From Pomphorhynchus laevis (Eukaryota > Acanthocephala > Palaeacanthocephala > Echinorhynchida > Pomphorhynchidae), in NCBI GenBank assembly GCA_012934845.2, contig WNNJ02002689.1, positions 1 through 64,000 on the forward strand: DNA of 64,000 nt, read 5' to 3'. Shown here piece by piece: positions 40,500 through 52,624 of the stretch. The notes below the pieces were generated by a model that was given only the letters and a program-made list of their open reading frames with translations, made no database searches and had not been told where the DNA came from. The stretch's first letter is position 1; each line of letters begins with the position of its first letter. The position numbers and the translations under genes were made by a program.

Positions 40500-40965
40500 A
40501 GGAAATATAAATTTATGCTTTGTTGATCCAAAAATGTTAGTAATACGTTGTATAACTTAGATAGTCTTTGGTTGCGTCATGACATTATCCTCACTTGTAT
40601 AGTTCCTATTCTTGATGCAGCAAAACGCTACTAATCGACCTGGGTGGGTCCTATCAGCTGCTGACCCAGACCTATATTTCATCTTTCGACCCTTATTATC
40701 TGCTTACTCCGTACACTGGTACTGATATGATTCGAGTTCAGGACGTTTGTATCGCGATTTAACGTTACATCAACTATGCTAACTGCTCCAGTGGTGCTGG
40801 TATACATTTCTGTATATTACTTTTGGTATGTAATCGTGTTTTAAAACGATCTATTAGAAACGTCCCAATGTGTGATCCGCTAGCCGGATCACTGTTTTTC
40901 ATGCTGCCACTTGCAATAAATGTTTAAAATTTAACTTGAATGTATCTGTGAGCTGAAATTATACT
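40500..40965. repeat. Repeat RZ-E, copy C
   Basis: Matches 52070-52440 almost base for base in blocks: GTTCCTATTCTTGATGCAGC, CAGCTGCTGACCCAGACCTA, CTTATTATCTGCTTACTCCG, ACATTTCTGTATATTACTTT, GATCCGCTAGCCGGATCACT. The last is a perfect palindrome within TGATCCGCTAGCCGGATCA-like sequence. Confidence 0.75.
40618..40663 (-). ncRNA. Decayed hammerhead-like motif (RZ-E copy C)
   Basis: Minus strand: stem I CAGCAG (40663-40658) with UUGCUG (40623-40618); CUGAUAG in place of CUGAUGA; stem II GACC-CACCCA-GGUC, four perfect pairs; GAUU in place of GAAA; GUU at the cleavage position. Structure kept, core lost. Confidence 0.45.
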
Positions 40966-43900
40966 GTTTAGATAGTATAAAGAATGTACTTTATAGTACC
41001 AACTAGATATTTCTAATACCGATCTTGTTTAAGAGTAAAATAAGTTAATTATGATCAAATAATGTTTCTAGGGTCCCATGTATTATTAAATTTCAAAAAC
41101 AATTGTAATTTTCCGATCGTGCGTTTCGCGATTCGTAAATAGGAGCGGACTTTGAAATTATTGATTTACATCGCTATCACGAAGCATAAAAATTTGTGCA
41201 TCGGTAAACGACGAAACCGTGCTATCGAATTTTAATCAGAATTTAATCGACAAATTTCGACGAATTTTATAGACTCGGAGCGTATGTTGTCATTTTGAAA
41301 TACAGTCGCTGACATCATCAACTAAGTCATTGATGATTCTACAACTGCTAAACGAAAAAACTTGCACTTCCGTCTAGATTAAAAAAGGACACAATAATGA
41401 TCTGACTCGATTATCTGCTGAAATTTATTTTAAGAAAAATTACCATTTAAAATTCCAAAATTTAAATTAGGTCTTATTAATTCGGTTACATTTTATTTTG
41501 GCTAAACGCGGTAGAGCATAACCTGGTAGCATCGAAACACCAAATGACACATATTTTATCAACTTTTGAGTACTTGCAGCTAGAATCTGTCATTGACATT
41601 TGTAGCAATCATTTGGCAAAAATGTGTCTAGAATTTTAGTATTCATGTATCACTTGAATGTTAATCTATAAATCATGACGAATAAATTAATTCCATCAAG
41701 AACGAGAAACCACCAAAAGCTAATTTATATCTGTTGTATCTTGGTAATTGATTTCAAATTTATGCTTAAAATTATAATTTGGCAGTTTTGCTTATTTGTT
41801 CTAGGCTATACGATACACGTTTAGCAATTTTTGTCGTCTTATGCTGAATTGTATTTCGATAAAGTCAATATCTTCATAAACAAGGCCAATAATACAGTCA
41901 TTTATGTACGTTTTTATTATGATGTAATTAAATTGTTAATTTTTATTAATATAAAATTTTAAATTCTGATTCAGATGGATAAAGTATTCCGAAACTAATT
42001 CATAAGTTGGATCTGCAACTATAGCCCGTTTACTATTTCACTCAGTTTAAACGTTTCGTAAAAACTGAGTTTTAATCAAGCCGCAAATAAATTTCACTAA
42101 AATTCGCCCAAACATTAAAATAAACATTATATAAACTATAAATTATAAATGTTTTATGAACTATGAACAATAAAAATTATAATCTATGAATGTTTTATAA
42201 ACTATGAATCATTATATTTTATGTAAAAAACATCATATAAATATTTATGCTTGAAACTTTTGTAAATAACATTATTTGTTCAAGATAATGGAAAAATTGC
42301 TTTGCAGCTAAGCTAATAATGTAAATGAAAGAGAGAATTATTCCCAGCTTAAATCTAAGCGTTTACATTAATGCTCATTTATACAAATGTATATTCTCCA
42401 ATATTTACGATATATCTTGATCAAAATTTGAACATATTTTATATAAATGAGATCTAGTGTCACCTACATACATCGCTGAATAACCTTCGTATTCTTTTTT
42501 TTATATTTCCAAAAGAAAAAATCGTTGGATTTTGAAAGATCCAACGAGGATGTACTTATATTTTAATAAGTATATAATATCTGATAGAAATCCAATAATC
42601 CCGATAGCTCTTGCAAATTAACTTTGATATAAACGGGCAAAACAATATTTTTAAAGGAAGTCATATATTGTTTATTAGTTTGATAAAAATGCTATTAGAA
42701 CCTTTGAAAATCCATTCTAAAATCGCATAGTTTATTTGTTTTGAAAACAGAATTCACGTAATAATAAAACAAACATATCAAAATTGCATAAATACATATT
42801 CGAATCACAAATTATAAAAATACTTATTTCTTTGATAAACTTACAAATGGAGATTACGTTTACTAAAATTTACCGAAATGCAGCTTTAAACTTTAAAAAA
42901 CATAAGAATTGTTTTTTAATCAAATAATCTTCGAATAATTTCAGATGATATAAATGGTTATCTTAACATAAGGCAGTTTATCCAATAAATGATGTTTTAA
43001 AGCGATAATAATCAAAGATTCGGTAAACAATAATAAAGAAATAATTAAACAATTACTTTTAATACAATACGTTACGATAATGCTAGTTCTTTCAAAGTAA
43101 TTTGTTTAAAAATGTATTCAACCTTTCAGAATTTAAAAAGCAGTTTTGTTTTTTAAATTCTAAAAAAATTCGGTTCGAGGAATAGGGGCCGAAACCTGAT
43201 AACATAGCAGTGTTTTATTATTTAATATAAACTTAATCTTTTGTAATATATAATTTTAAAGCTTTAAGTGATTATTTTATTATTTTATAAAATAACGATA
43301 AATTTATTATAAAATGAAAATATGAAATATAAGCGAATATAATCATTTTAAAATTATAAAATTGTTTTATAAATATAGAGGCTAACATGTCTTATGTAGA
43401 TATTTAAACACCTACGTGAATTTAAAACTAAAAAATTTTGTGTTTGATAATATAAAATAAACTACCGAATTTATTAATAATTTAAATAAAATTATTAAAA
43501 TTTTTAAATAATTTATATCAATTTTTAAATTATTTATTTTAAAAATTGTTACGAGTTTAATCTGAGTTTTATTTTACTACTGCCGATACAAGCGATAAAG
43601 ATAATCAACAAAATCAATGTATTAAAAAATAAAAAGTAAAATGCCTGTCATTGCAACTGAGCCTAAAATGGCCCGAGCTTTTCATTACTGAGTTTAGTTG
43701 CTTTAAAGTTATATTATGCAATATGGTGCAGATACCAACAGTCTTCTCCACAATACCTGCATTTGCAGTTAGAGTCACGCGCATGACATACTAATATGTT
43801 AACATAAAGGGGGAAAACACAATACCAACGATTTTTATAATTAAATAATCCATTTAATACGTCTTCGGTTATTATTTAAATACCTACAGAATTTAAAACT

Positions 43901-45190
43901 GAAAATGCTTGTATTAATGAGCATTTTAAATTCAGTAATCACCAAATTTATTGATAATTTTAATTTTTGTATATAATTATTATTTAACTATAAAATAAAA
44001 CTTAAGGCATTAATAAATAATATTAGAATCAAAGAATGGAGAATGTGCTTACAGAATCGGTTATTCCAGAATTATTACAGTCTTATATACAAATTCATTT
44101 CTTCTTTATATACACAGATAAATCCGTATATACTATCTTCGTATTGGCTACGCTAATAATTTTTATAAAATCAATAGTTTAATTCTTGTAAATTATTTAA
44201 ATTCTGCTATTTACGAAAATATTAGTTGTAAATAATGCAATAATGTAATTACTCGGTTAATCTTTAGTTTTAAAAGTCTTGAAAATTCTTCGATGAAAAC
44301 ATTACAAGCTGCAACAACATGAAATCTGCATAAAAATAACGAAACGAAAGTAGCTCACCTTTTTTAAAACTTGCTGATTTATTTTAGACTGCTAGCACTA
44401 GTGCCTTATCTGTATAGATCTGACGGTTATGGTTTCTGTGATGCTTTTACCATCAATGTTAAACAGTTTTCTGCTTTGATATAAAGAGCATTGGAAAGAA
44501 GGGGTCAGTCTATGAAAGAGAGGACATACAGAGAACATCACATAGTGACGTTGACTCTTTTAACTTGCCTGTTTTCTTCAGCTAAAGAAAATAAAGAAAC
44601 GTGGAATAGCTAAATAATTACATGCATTTTCTAATCAATACATTTAAAAGCAAAACTGGTATAGAACGTGTAATGCGCGTGTAATTAATAACAGGTAAAA
44701 TTAATTAAATTCCTATTCCCACGTTCAACGAAATATAAACAGCACATAATGGCAATTTAACATATTAACAAATGATAACTTACTGTTCATTGAAATAAAA
44801 AGATAAGAATATATTTATATTTAAAATTAAAATTAATACGTAAATTAATTGCAGAAAGTATTCCCATGAATAATTTGAATTATGAAATTAACATCATTTA
44901 AATTCATACCGATAAATTTACACAATAAATTTACATGCATTTCAATAATGCAATTCATTCGCACAATTTAAAATATCTAGCTGCTGCAAGTGGCATGGAC
45001 GAAATTTAAAAATAAACTTGTGTTCAGTTGCTTAAAATTCCAAATTATTAAAATTGATTGAAAATAGTTAAGTTAAAGCACACAAATATAAATATTTTTA
45101 ATAAATATAATATTTATATATAAAAATTATTTATTATATATAATATACATAATATTATTATATATAATATATATGATATTATACAAATAT
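40966..45190. other. AT-rich DNA without recognised gene
   Basis: No coding region or RNA gene recognised on either strand. 43174-43215 (minus) is a short terminal fragment of the 310-bp interspersed repeat (CTATGTTATCAGGTTTCGGC). Less extreme in A/T between 41100 and 41700, but frames are closed. Confidence 0.5.
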
Positions 45191-45199
45191 TATATTTGG

Positions 45200-45790
45200 A
45201 GGAGGAACCATAGTGCAGGAACGTATACTTTGTTTGAAGAGTGGAAGCGTCAAGAACGAACGGACTATGCTGGCGAAGAATTTTAGTCAAGTGGGGCTGC
45301 GACGATAAAAGAACGGAAGCCATAGTTGGTTGAGTGGGGTGGATAAGTACAGAATTGCTTGATCGCAGAGCCAAGATGGCAGTACGCGAATCATAAGATA
45401 AGCAAGGTGTAAGTAGTATGGTGATTTACAAAATAGACAACGAAAGGTAACAAAATGCAAACGAAATTCAACACGAATGTTAATTCTGGGCCAAGATAGG
45501 ACGGAAGGTTTATGGGATATAAAAAGTAAAAGCGGCGAAGACGCATGAGGACACTAGCAGCAGAGTTCATGATACGTTGGAGAGGTAAAAGCGCAAAATT
45601 GAAAGAGTTGGTAAATAAGCTAAGACAATAATCAATTCTAGGAAATACGAGATACGACATAAGAACGAGACTGTAGCATCAGCTCGACGATTGGAGGAAT
45701 GATCGAAATAACAGATAAAATAATTGGAGTTACTTCGAGGTGATGAGTGATTATCCATATGATTTTGGACTTTCAGGATTAAGAGATAAA
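45200..45790 (-). mobile_element. CR1-like LINE, copy 3 (3' RT end)
   Basis: Minus frames: SYLVFPRIDYCLSLFTNS, LLPLQRIMNSAASVLMRLRR (45660-45391), then STNYGFRSFIVAAPLD, the C-terminal YGxRSFxxAAPxxWN motif. Corresponds to the last third of the RT at 3560-4510. 5'-truncated and frameshifted. AT microsatellite-like sequence follows its 3' end. Confidence 0.75.
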
Positions 45791-45904
45791 CGAAGAGAGT
45801 AAAATTATATTTATTATAAATTAATATATTAATATATTTATTATATTTATTTATATTATATTTATTTTCAATAAATATAATATTTGTTTCACAAATATAA
45901 TATT

Positions 45905-47310
45905 TTTATAGATCAAAATTATTAAAAAGTAGGGACATCTATATTTAGACAAATAAAATGTGTTCCAATGAGAGGTAATAGTAGCTAAATTATAGCTGAG
46001 TTATTTTTAATCTTTATAGAACGAATATTTTCATAACAGTTTAAAAAAATAAATATAAACTATCCAAAGATATGAAATATATGTTTCGATATATTGATGA
46101 TATATGTGTTTAAACAGTGAACAAATTTTATTCACAATTAAGGTATATATTTAGATATAAAATTTAAGTTATTCAGATAACAAATTCATTCAAATAATAA
46201 TTTATTATTTATAATAATAAATTTATTCAAATTTATTCAATAATTTTGATAAATCAAAATTATTTAAAGGTAGGGAAATCTGTATTTAGACAAATAAAAT
46301 GTGTTCCAATGGGAGGTAATAGTAGCCCAATTATATCTGACCAATTTTTAAGCTTTATAGAATATGAATTTGTTCATAACTGTGTAAAAATAAATCTAGA
46401 TTATATAAAGATATGAAATGCCTAGATACATTGATGATAATGTGTATTTAACTTTAAATTTTTTTATTCAATTAGTGAACAAATTTATCTAGAAAGCTTT
46501 ATTCTTAACAAAACCAATATTGATGATAAAGAAGGAGTATTTTTGCATAAGCATTCATGCATACCATATAATATGAAATATAATACATTAAATAATGAAG
46601 TTTTAAGAATTTCCTTACTTTGTAATGATAAAGAAGCTATAGTAATTATATATTTAATAATTAGAGATATGTTGATTAATGATAAAGAAGGTGTATATCT
46701 AGATATAAAAATTAAATTAACATCAATTAAAACTACTTTAATTTATATCGTAAAGATGAATTTACATAAATAAAGATTTAAATTTACATATTTTTGCGTA
46801 AGCATTTATGCATCACATTTAATATTAAATATAATACATTAAATATGAACATTAAATTAACATCCATATTAAATTATTGGTGAATTGAAATTTGAAACAT
46901 ATTTTAAATGAGCATAATATAATAATTACAATAATTATAATAATTATAATTAAATGCATTTACTTTTGTTAAGGCATCTAAACACGATAATTTCTTTCGT
47001 TAGATCATATCAGTGAAGTAATATAATATTAATTTACTATTTTGACTATATATTTACAAGAAACATATTTTTGCATGAGCATTCATGCATATCATATAAT
47101 ATAAAATATAATACATTAAATAATGAAATTTTAAGAATTGCAACAATTTGTAACGATATTGGTTTTTTTCAAAATCATTTAAATAATTTAATAGATGCAT
47201 ATTTTAAACTAGGTTACTATAAAAATAACATCAAGCAGAAAATAGTAAAATATATAAATCAACACTATAATATTAAAAATAAATTTAATAAATCGATATA
47301 TTGATGATAT
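45905..47310 (+). mobile_element. Penelope-like or unclassified RT, three broken partial copies
   Basis: Copies at about 45905-46190, 46255-46800 and 47040-47310. The second reads YLKVGKSVFRQIKCVPMGGNSSPIISDQFL (fingers-palm motif with PMG), then FIEYEFVHNCVK, then further on ILNKTNIDDKEG and HSCIPYNMKYNTLNNE. The third (47071-47304) reads YNIKYNTLNNEILRIATICNDIGFFQNHLNNL. Same protein family as the minus-strand fragment at 6760-7460. All copies are broken fragments and no endonuclease domain is visible. Confidence 0.6.
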
Positions 47311-47599
47311 ATGGTTTTAACTCTTTTTCTTCCCCAGCTTATCTCTCACAGAGAGGTCGCTGTTTTAACTCTAATAAATTTTATTCAGTAAGTGAATAAA
47401 TTTATCCAAGTAGCGTTATTCATAATAAAACTAATATAGATGATAACAATATTTTGGGCCGCTAGGTGCCAGTTGATTAGGTATCAAACTGGCACCTATT
47501 GCCAATTAGCCTCTTCATGAAGCGGCCCAGGCAACGTATGTTCAACATTCGTCGATCAACGGCTGGATAATTGGCCAAATTGCATCAGCTGTAGGGATA

Positions 47600-47720
47600 G
47601 TTCTTTCATAGACTATCTCAGATCCCTCCGATGACTCCAACGGAGAATTCGACAATGGACGAAAAGGCGGAAGAGAGTCACGGAGGCTCGTTTCCTTACA
47701 GTAAAAAAAGATGTATTTTA
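47600..47720 (+). repeat. Fragment shared with the 5' part of the RTE-like LINE
   Basis: ATCCCTCCGATGACTCCAAC, GACAATGGACGAAAAGGCGG and GTTTCCTTACAGTA recur at 48600-48680 in the same order just upstream of the RTE-like element, about 990 bp away. Probably a second, strongly truncated copy of that LINE's 5' region. Confidence 0.6.
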
Positions 47721-47759
47721 AAGTGGCAAATGCGTGCCAGCGCACGCTTACATGACCAC

Positions 47760-48620
47760 AACAAAACATAAATGTAAATCATGTGTAGAGAAGGTGTGAA
47801 CGGAGGAGGTGTTTGCATGTGATAAAGGAGGGAGCGCGGCGGACGTCGAGAGGGAGTTGATTCCAGGCGAGTGAGGCAGCGACGAGGAAGGATCGGAGAC
47901 CATAGTTGTTAAATAAATTGGAAACGCGGAGTAAGAGGGTATGACGGGAACGCAGCGATAGCGAGGTGGGGTAAGTGTCGTCTAAGAAAGGAAGGTTGAT
48001 GAACGATAGGGAGCCGACAGTGATGAGACAAAAAGTTACGAGAAGGCGGAGTTTGATGCGGATGTGGATGGTGAGTCAGGAGAGTTGGGCAAGATATGTG
48101 GATATGTGGTCGAAGCGACGGAGATGAAAGATCACTCGAACGGCGGAGTTGATTATGCGTTGTAAGGGTAGGATGATGGATTTTGGAGAATTAGCGAAAA
48201 GGCTAAGGCAGTAATCGATTTTAGGGAAAAGAAGCGATGAAAGAAGAGACATACAAGAACGGAAGTCGATAAGGGAGCGGATACGGCGGATGTCACGAAG
48301 AATTGAGTTAGACGAGCGGACCATGTCACGGATGAACGGTTTAAGGGAAAGGTTATCATCGAAATGGAAGCCTAATAAAGTGAGATTATGTCCTATGGGA
48401 ATGATCGATGAGGCAAAAGATACAGTGGAAGGAGATATATTTGGTTTACGGGGGATTATCCACATTATTTTAGACTTGTCGGGGTTTAGAACGAGATGTA
48501 GATTGGAGAGACGTTCGTAGATAGAAGAAAGACAGTTGGAGGCAGAAATGCCGATATCGTGTATGCGATGTGCGGGTGCATGAGCAAAGATAAGGCAAGA
48601 TCACTCCGATGATTCTAACG
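47760..48620 (-). mobile_element. CR1-like LINE, copy 4 (RT C-terminal half)
   Basis: Reads on the minus strand from the region after the palm: NPDKSKIMWIIPRKPNISPS, then 48465-48076 open for 129 codons with LTLLGFHFDDNLSLKPFIRD, FPKIDYCLSLFANS and LPLQRIINSAVRVIFHLRRFD; downstream frames give YGLRSFLVAASLAWNQLPLD and a terminal hydrophobic tail. The GC-richest and least diverged of the four CR1-like copies, so probably the youngest. It sits between the two copies of the RTE-like 5' segment. Confidence 0.8.
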
Positions 48621-49770
48621 ACAGATTGGACAATAGACGAAAAGGTAGAAGATAATCTCGGAGACCTGTTTCCTTACAGTAGCAATGTTGAACATCAAAG
48701 AGTATCGGGAACGGGAGCTAGCCGAAAATACAAATTAAGACAATGAAAATGACGAGCAACAAATTTACAAAACATAAATCAAGTGCGAATAACAATGGTC
48801 AACTCACCACTGACAGTAGGAGTTTTCATTGTTGGGTACCATGTGACCGGGCAGTTGTACGGAGACAGCGAAAGAGGCATCAACATCCGAAGCGGAATAG
48901 CCTTCATGTAAGAACGTGGAATGTCATCTCGCTGACGGGGAAGGAACCAGAATTAGTCGAACAGATGGTTCGCTTCGGTCTTGAAATAGTCGGAGTGACT
49001 TATCTTCACTATTCAGGAACTGAAACTAAACTTTTGGATCAAGGCTGGACCTTTAACTATTCGGGAGTTATTAATGAAAATCGACGACAGGCGGCTGTAG
49101 GGATACTTACAAGTCCCCGGTTGTCAACGTGATAGAGAAAGGTTTAACCCAATGAACGAAATGGTAGCGTCTCTGATACTTATAGTCAAAGAGGGAAAGG
49201 AGATGACAATTGTGTGTGCGTATGCTCCCAACATTATCTCAAAATACGCAGCCTTCGTGGAAGATTTTCAGGATCTGCTTGATAGTACATTGGGTGACTT
49301 CAATGCTCATGTTGGTAGCGACAATAGCACTTGGAAGGGAGTGTTGGGGAGGAACGGACTCTCCGATTTGAATGCGAGTGGTGTTGATTATTTCACTTTT
49401 GTTCTCGTAACAATTTGTGCATAACCAGCACCATGTTTGAATATAAGGAGATCATAAATGCACATGGTATAGGATTCTCTCAGTCAAAGATCAATGATCG
49501 ATTTTGTAATAGTTTCATCTGATCTGTGACGTTATGTTCTTGACACTCATGTGAAGAGAAAGGCTGATCTGTCAACCGATCACTACCTTGTAGTTAGTAA
49601 ACTTCGATGGCCGGATCGGATGCTAGACAAGCCTGATAAAACCAAACGTTGTGTGGGGGCGTGTTGGGAGCGTCTAGCATATGTTTCTGTTAAATAACGT
49701 TTTTCTGGCTACACTGGGAGGACTTTTCTCGGTTGACAGAAGAGGTGAAGAGCATTGATCAGGAATGGGA
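48590..49770 (+). mobile_element. RTE-like LINE, endonuclease segment
   Basis: 48743-49132 encodes the start of an APE endonuclease: RTWNVISLTGKEPELVEQMV, VGVTYLHYSG and GWTFNYSGVINENRRQAAVG. Next, in other frames, MTIVCAYAPN, LGDFNAHVGSDNSTWKGVLG (catalytic DFN), then SMIDFVIVSSDL and STDHYLVVSKLRW (catalytic SDH-type motif). These are the APE motifs in normal order. The sequence stops matching at about 49770, after a segment repeated at 49968-50033. Confidence 0.8.
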
Positions 49771-49965
49771 TAATTTAATGGAAAATTTTCGTATTATTTT
49801 TTTAAATAGATCATACATATGATTAAATAATGTTCAATTTTACAATTTTATCTGTTTAATGGTGATATTTTTAATTTATCACTTGTTCCAATCTATTTTA
49901 ATTGTCGTTAATCGATTAAGCATGATCTGATGTCTAGCATCCGATTCGGCTGCAAAAGAGCGTTT
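49771..49965. other. AT-rich spacer inside the RTE-like LINE
   Basis: About 195 bp of AT-rich sequence unlike the element, bounded left by GAAGAGCATTGATCAGGAAT at 49747-49766 and right by the second copy of the same segment (50012-50031). Shows that the two LINE segments are joined by a duplication plus insertion, or are two different insertions. Confidence 0.6.
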
Positions 49966-51900
49966 TACTGTCCACATCCGGGAGGACTTATCTCGGTTGC
50001 CAGAAGAGGTGAAGAGCATTGATCAGGAATGGGAGATGTTTAGATTCTCGCTTGTCAAAGCAACAGTTAAAAGTTGTGGCTCGAAGGAATTAGGTGCTTG
50101 TCGCGGAGGAAATACTCGAACTGCTTGGTGGACACCAACAGTTAGAGATTTTGTCCAACTGAAGAAGCTGGCTTATAAGGCAACTTTGTCAGATAAATCA
50201 GTGGGAGCTGTAGACAAGTACCGAAGGGCAAAGAGAGTTTCAGCTCGAGCAGTTACAGAAGCGAAGAAGGCGGATTGGGAGAAGTTTGGAGATCACTAAG
50301 AACTTGATTATAGGTCAGATTCGAAGATGTTCTAAAGAACGATTAGGAACCTTTGTGCTGGAAAGCAGAAGCTTCCTCAAACTGTCTATGACAAGACAGA
50401 ATCTATGCTGACTGACATTGACAAAATTCTTGGTTGTTGGAAAAAGCATTTTAGGAGTCTCCTTAATCCGATCGATATGCCTAAATTGTAGAAGTAGAGC
50501 CTTTAGAACCAACAGAAGAGCTCATCTCTTTGGAGGAGCTCATTGCTGTTGTTAAAAGACTTCGTAAAGGCAAATCTTCTGGAGTAGACGAGATTCGACC
50601 TGAAGCTTTAAAGGCTCTCGACGTTGTTGGCATGAAGTGGCTAACACGGATCTTCAATGTTGTATTGAAGTCGGGCAAGGTTCCTAGTGAGTAGCGAACT
50701 GGGATGGTGGTACCGATTTTTAAGAAAGCTGACCGAAGAGTGTGTCTTAACTATGGGGGCATCACTCTTCTTCGCCAAACTAATAAGCTATTTGCTAGGA
50801 TTTTTGAGTTAAATACACGGTCTATAGTTGGGGACAGTTGCAAGAGGAACAGTGCGGCTTTCGTCCAGGTCGTAAAACTACGGATCAGCTCTTTACTCTC
50901 TCAACTATCCTTGAACAGTCTTTTGAGTTCGCTCAACCGATCTACATGTGTTTTGTAGATTTGGAGAAGGCGTTCGACCGAGTTTCGCGAAGGAGGTTGT
51001 TGGAGGTACTAAGGGAGTATAAAGTACAACACATCTTCGGGTAGCTGTGGCTTCTCTGTATGAACAAAGTATGATTTGTGTTAGTGCTCTAGGTAGGAAG
51101 TCTGAATCATTTCTAGTAGGTGTTGAGCTTCGTCAGGGTTGTCCTTTGTCTTCAATTTTGTTCCTTTTTTACATGGACAAAAATTTGAGACGGGCTGCTC
51201 TGACAGATGTCGGTCTTCAGTTCGGTTTCATCAGGATACCATCTCTGCTTTTTGCAGATGACGTTGTTTTGTTGGCTTCTTGTCCTGATGACTTACAATG
51301 CCTACAAGATCTATTCACGATGGAATGCCAAGCGGCAGGGTTGTTTGTTAGTACAACCAAGACTGTCTCTATGTGTTCGTATCCGATTCATGTACCAATG
51401 TCAATCCAGATTAGGGAAAAGGTTCTTCCTGGTGTGGAGGATTTCAAGTATCTTGGGGTATTGTTCTCTAGGAATGGCAGGAACATCAACGAGACCGAAA
51501 TAATAATATCTCGGATACAGGCGACCGAAATGAAGTTCCCTCGCGGTCATCCGGGATGGACTCTGAGCGAAATCGATTCTTCTCCACATCAAAGAAAGTT
51601 AGCTGAGGTGGCTAGGACACGTATTGAGGATGTCTAGGAATCACCTTCCTCGGATGGTTTTCCAGACCAGACTCTCTGGAAAGAGACTTCGAGGTGGACC
51701 TCGGTACCGGTGGAGAGATCAAATCTCGAAACTGACAGAAAACCGCCTTGGGATATCTGAAAGAGAACTCTGGTCTGTCGCCCGGGATCGCGATATCTAG
51801 AGTAGTTTGGTTCGTGCGCTGCCTCCATGACCCGACACCTGGACCAGTGGTTGACAGGAAAAAAGTTTTATATTACTTATTTTTTCTTGTCAATAAATTG
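49966..51900 (+). mobile_element. RTE-like LINE, linker and reverse transcriptase segment
   Basis: 49997-50299 encodes the linker (CGSKELGACRGGNTRTAWWTPTV). RT frames follow: KRLRKGKSSGVDEIRPEALK, VVPIFKKADRR, EEQCGFRPGRKTTDQLFTL, CFVDLEKAFDRVSRRRLLEV (catalytic FxD) at 50838-51044, then VGVELRQGCPLSSILFLFYM and LLFADDVVLLA (catalytic FADD) at 51047-51637, then LRGGPRYRWRDQISKL in the tail. Four or more frame changes separate these, so it is inactive. The set of motifs and the short C-terminus after the RT fit the RTE/RTEX group. Confidence 0.8.
51047..51637 (+). pseudogene. RTE-like RT palm and thumb
   Basis: 196 codons. LRQGCPLSSILFLFYMD is the fingers-palm junction, IPSLLFADDVVLLAS the catalytic box with both aspartates, LFVSTTKTVSM the NxxKT-like motif and VEDFKYLGVLFSRNG the following YLG motif. 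The segment ends within the thumb, where the frame shifts. Confidence 0.8.
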
Positions 51901-52140
51901 TTGTTGTAGATGATAACAAAAATATATCTAGATTTGAACATAAAATTAACATCCATTTAAAATATTATTAATTTATATCGTAAAGATGACATAAAAATTT
52001 ACAATAAACATATTTTTGAATAAATATTCATGCATTCCATATAACATTAAATATAATTAAACTTGAATGCATCAGTGAGCTGAAATTCTCCTGATTGTGG
52101 AACGACATTATCCTCACAGGTGTTGTTCCTATTCTTAATA

Positions 52141-52180
52141 CAGCATGACAATCAGTCTGGATGGGTATGATCAGCTGCTG
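52141..52180 (-). ncRNA. Decayed hammerhead-like motif (RZ-E copy D)
   Basis: Minus strand: CAGCAG (52180-52175) before CUGAUCA (52174-52168); the 3' side GAUUGUCAUGCUG is shortened by a small deletion, leaving a partial CAGC/GCUG stem I. Core changed at G8 and at GAAA. Inactive copy. Confidence 0.35.
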
Positions 52181-52515
52181 ACCCAGACCTACATTTCACG
52201 TTTCAACCCTTATTATCTGCTTACTCCGTACACTGGTACTGATTCGAATTCAGGACGTCTTTATCGCGATTCAACTAGGCTGGTTGCTCCAGTAGTGTAG
52301 ATACACATTTCTGTATATTACTTTTGGTAGGGGATCGTATTCTAACGATCTATTAGAAACGTACCCTATGTGTGTGATCCGCTAGCCGGATCACTGTTTT
52401 TCAAGCTGCCACTTGCAATTAATGTTTAAAATTTAACTTGAATGCATCTATGAGCTGAAATTCTTCTGATTGTGGCACAACATTATCCTCACAGAGATTG
52501 TTCATATTATTAATA

Positions 52516-52561
52516 CAGCAGGACGCTAATAATCAGCATAGGAGGGTCTCATCAGCTGCAG
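52516..52561 (-). ncRNA. Decayed hammerhead-like motif (RZ-E copy E)
   Basis: Minus strand: CUGCAG (52561-52556) pairs at five of six positions with CUGCUG (52521-52516). CUGAUGA is intact (52555-52549), GUC at the cleavage position (52524-52522), but GAAA reads GAUU. The most complete of the 52 kb copies. Confidence 0.45.
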
Positions 52562-52624
52562 ACCGAGACCTACATGTCACGTGTTGATCCTTATTATCTG
52601 CTTACTCGTACACCGGAGTGAGAT

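Larger units (their letters stand above)
52060..52610. repeat. Repeat RZ-E, tandem copies D and E (375-bp offset)
   Basis: ACTTGAATGCATC at 52061 recurs at 52436. Each unit has TATTCTTAATACAGCA or similar, CAGCTGC(T/A)GACC, CCTTATTATCTGCTTACTC. The first unit is full (GATCCGCTAGCCGGATCACT at about 52377), the second is cut after 52610. Head-to-tail arrangement as in RZ-B and RZ-C. Confidence 0.75.

Noticed and set aside
40640-40700. Permuted hammerhead reading of RZ-E (GGGUC-GAAA ... CUGAUGA-GACCC on the minus strand)
   Set aside because: Stem II would pair well, but no stem I can form between the cleavage site and CUGAUGA. The standard order with stem I CAGCAG/CUGCUG fits better.
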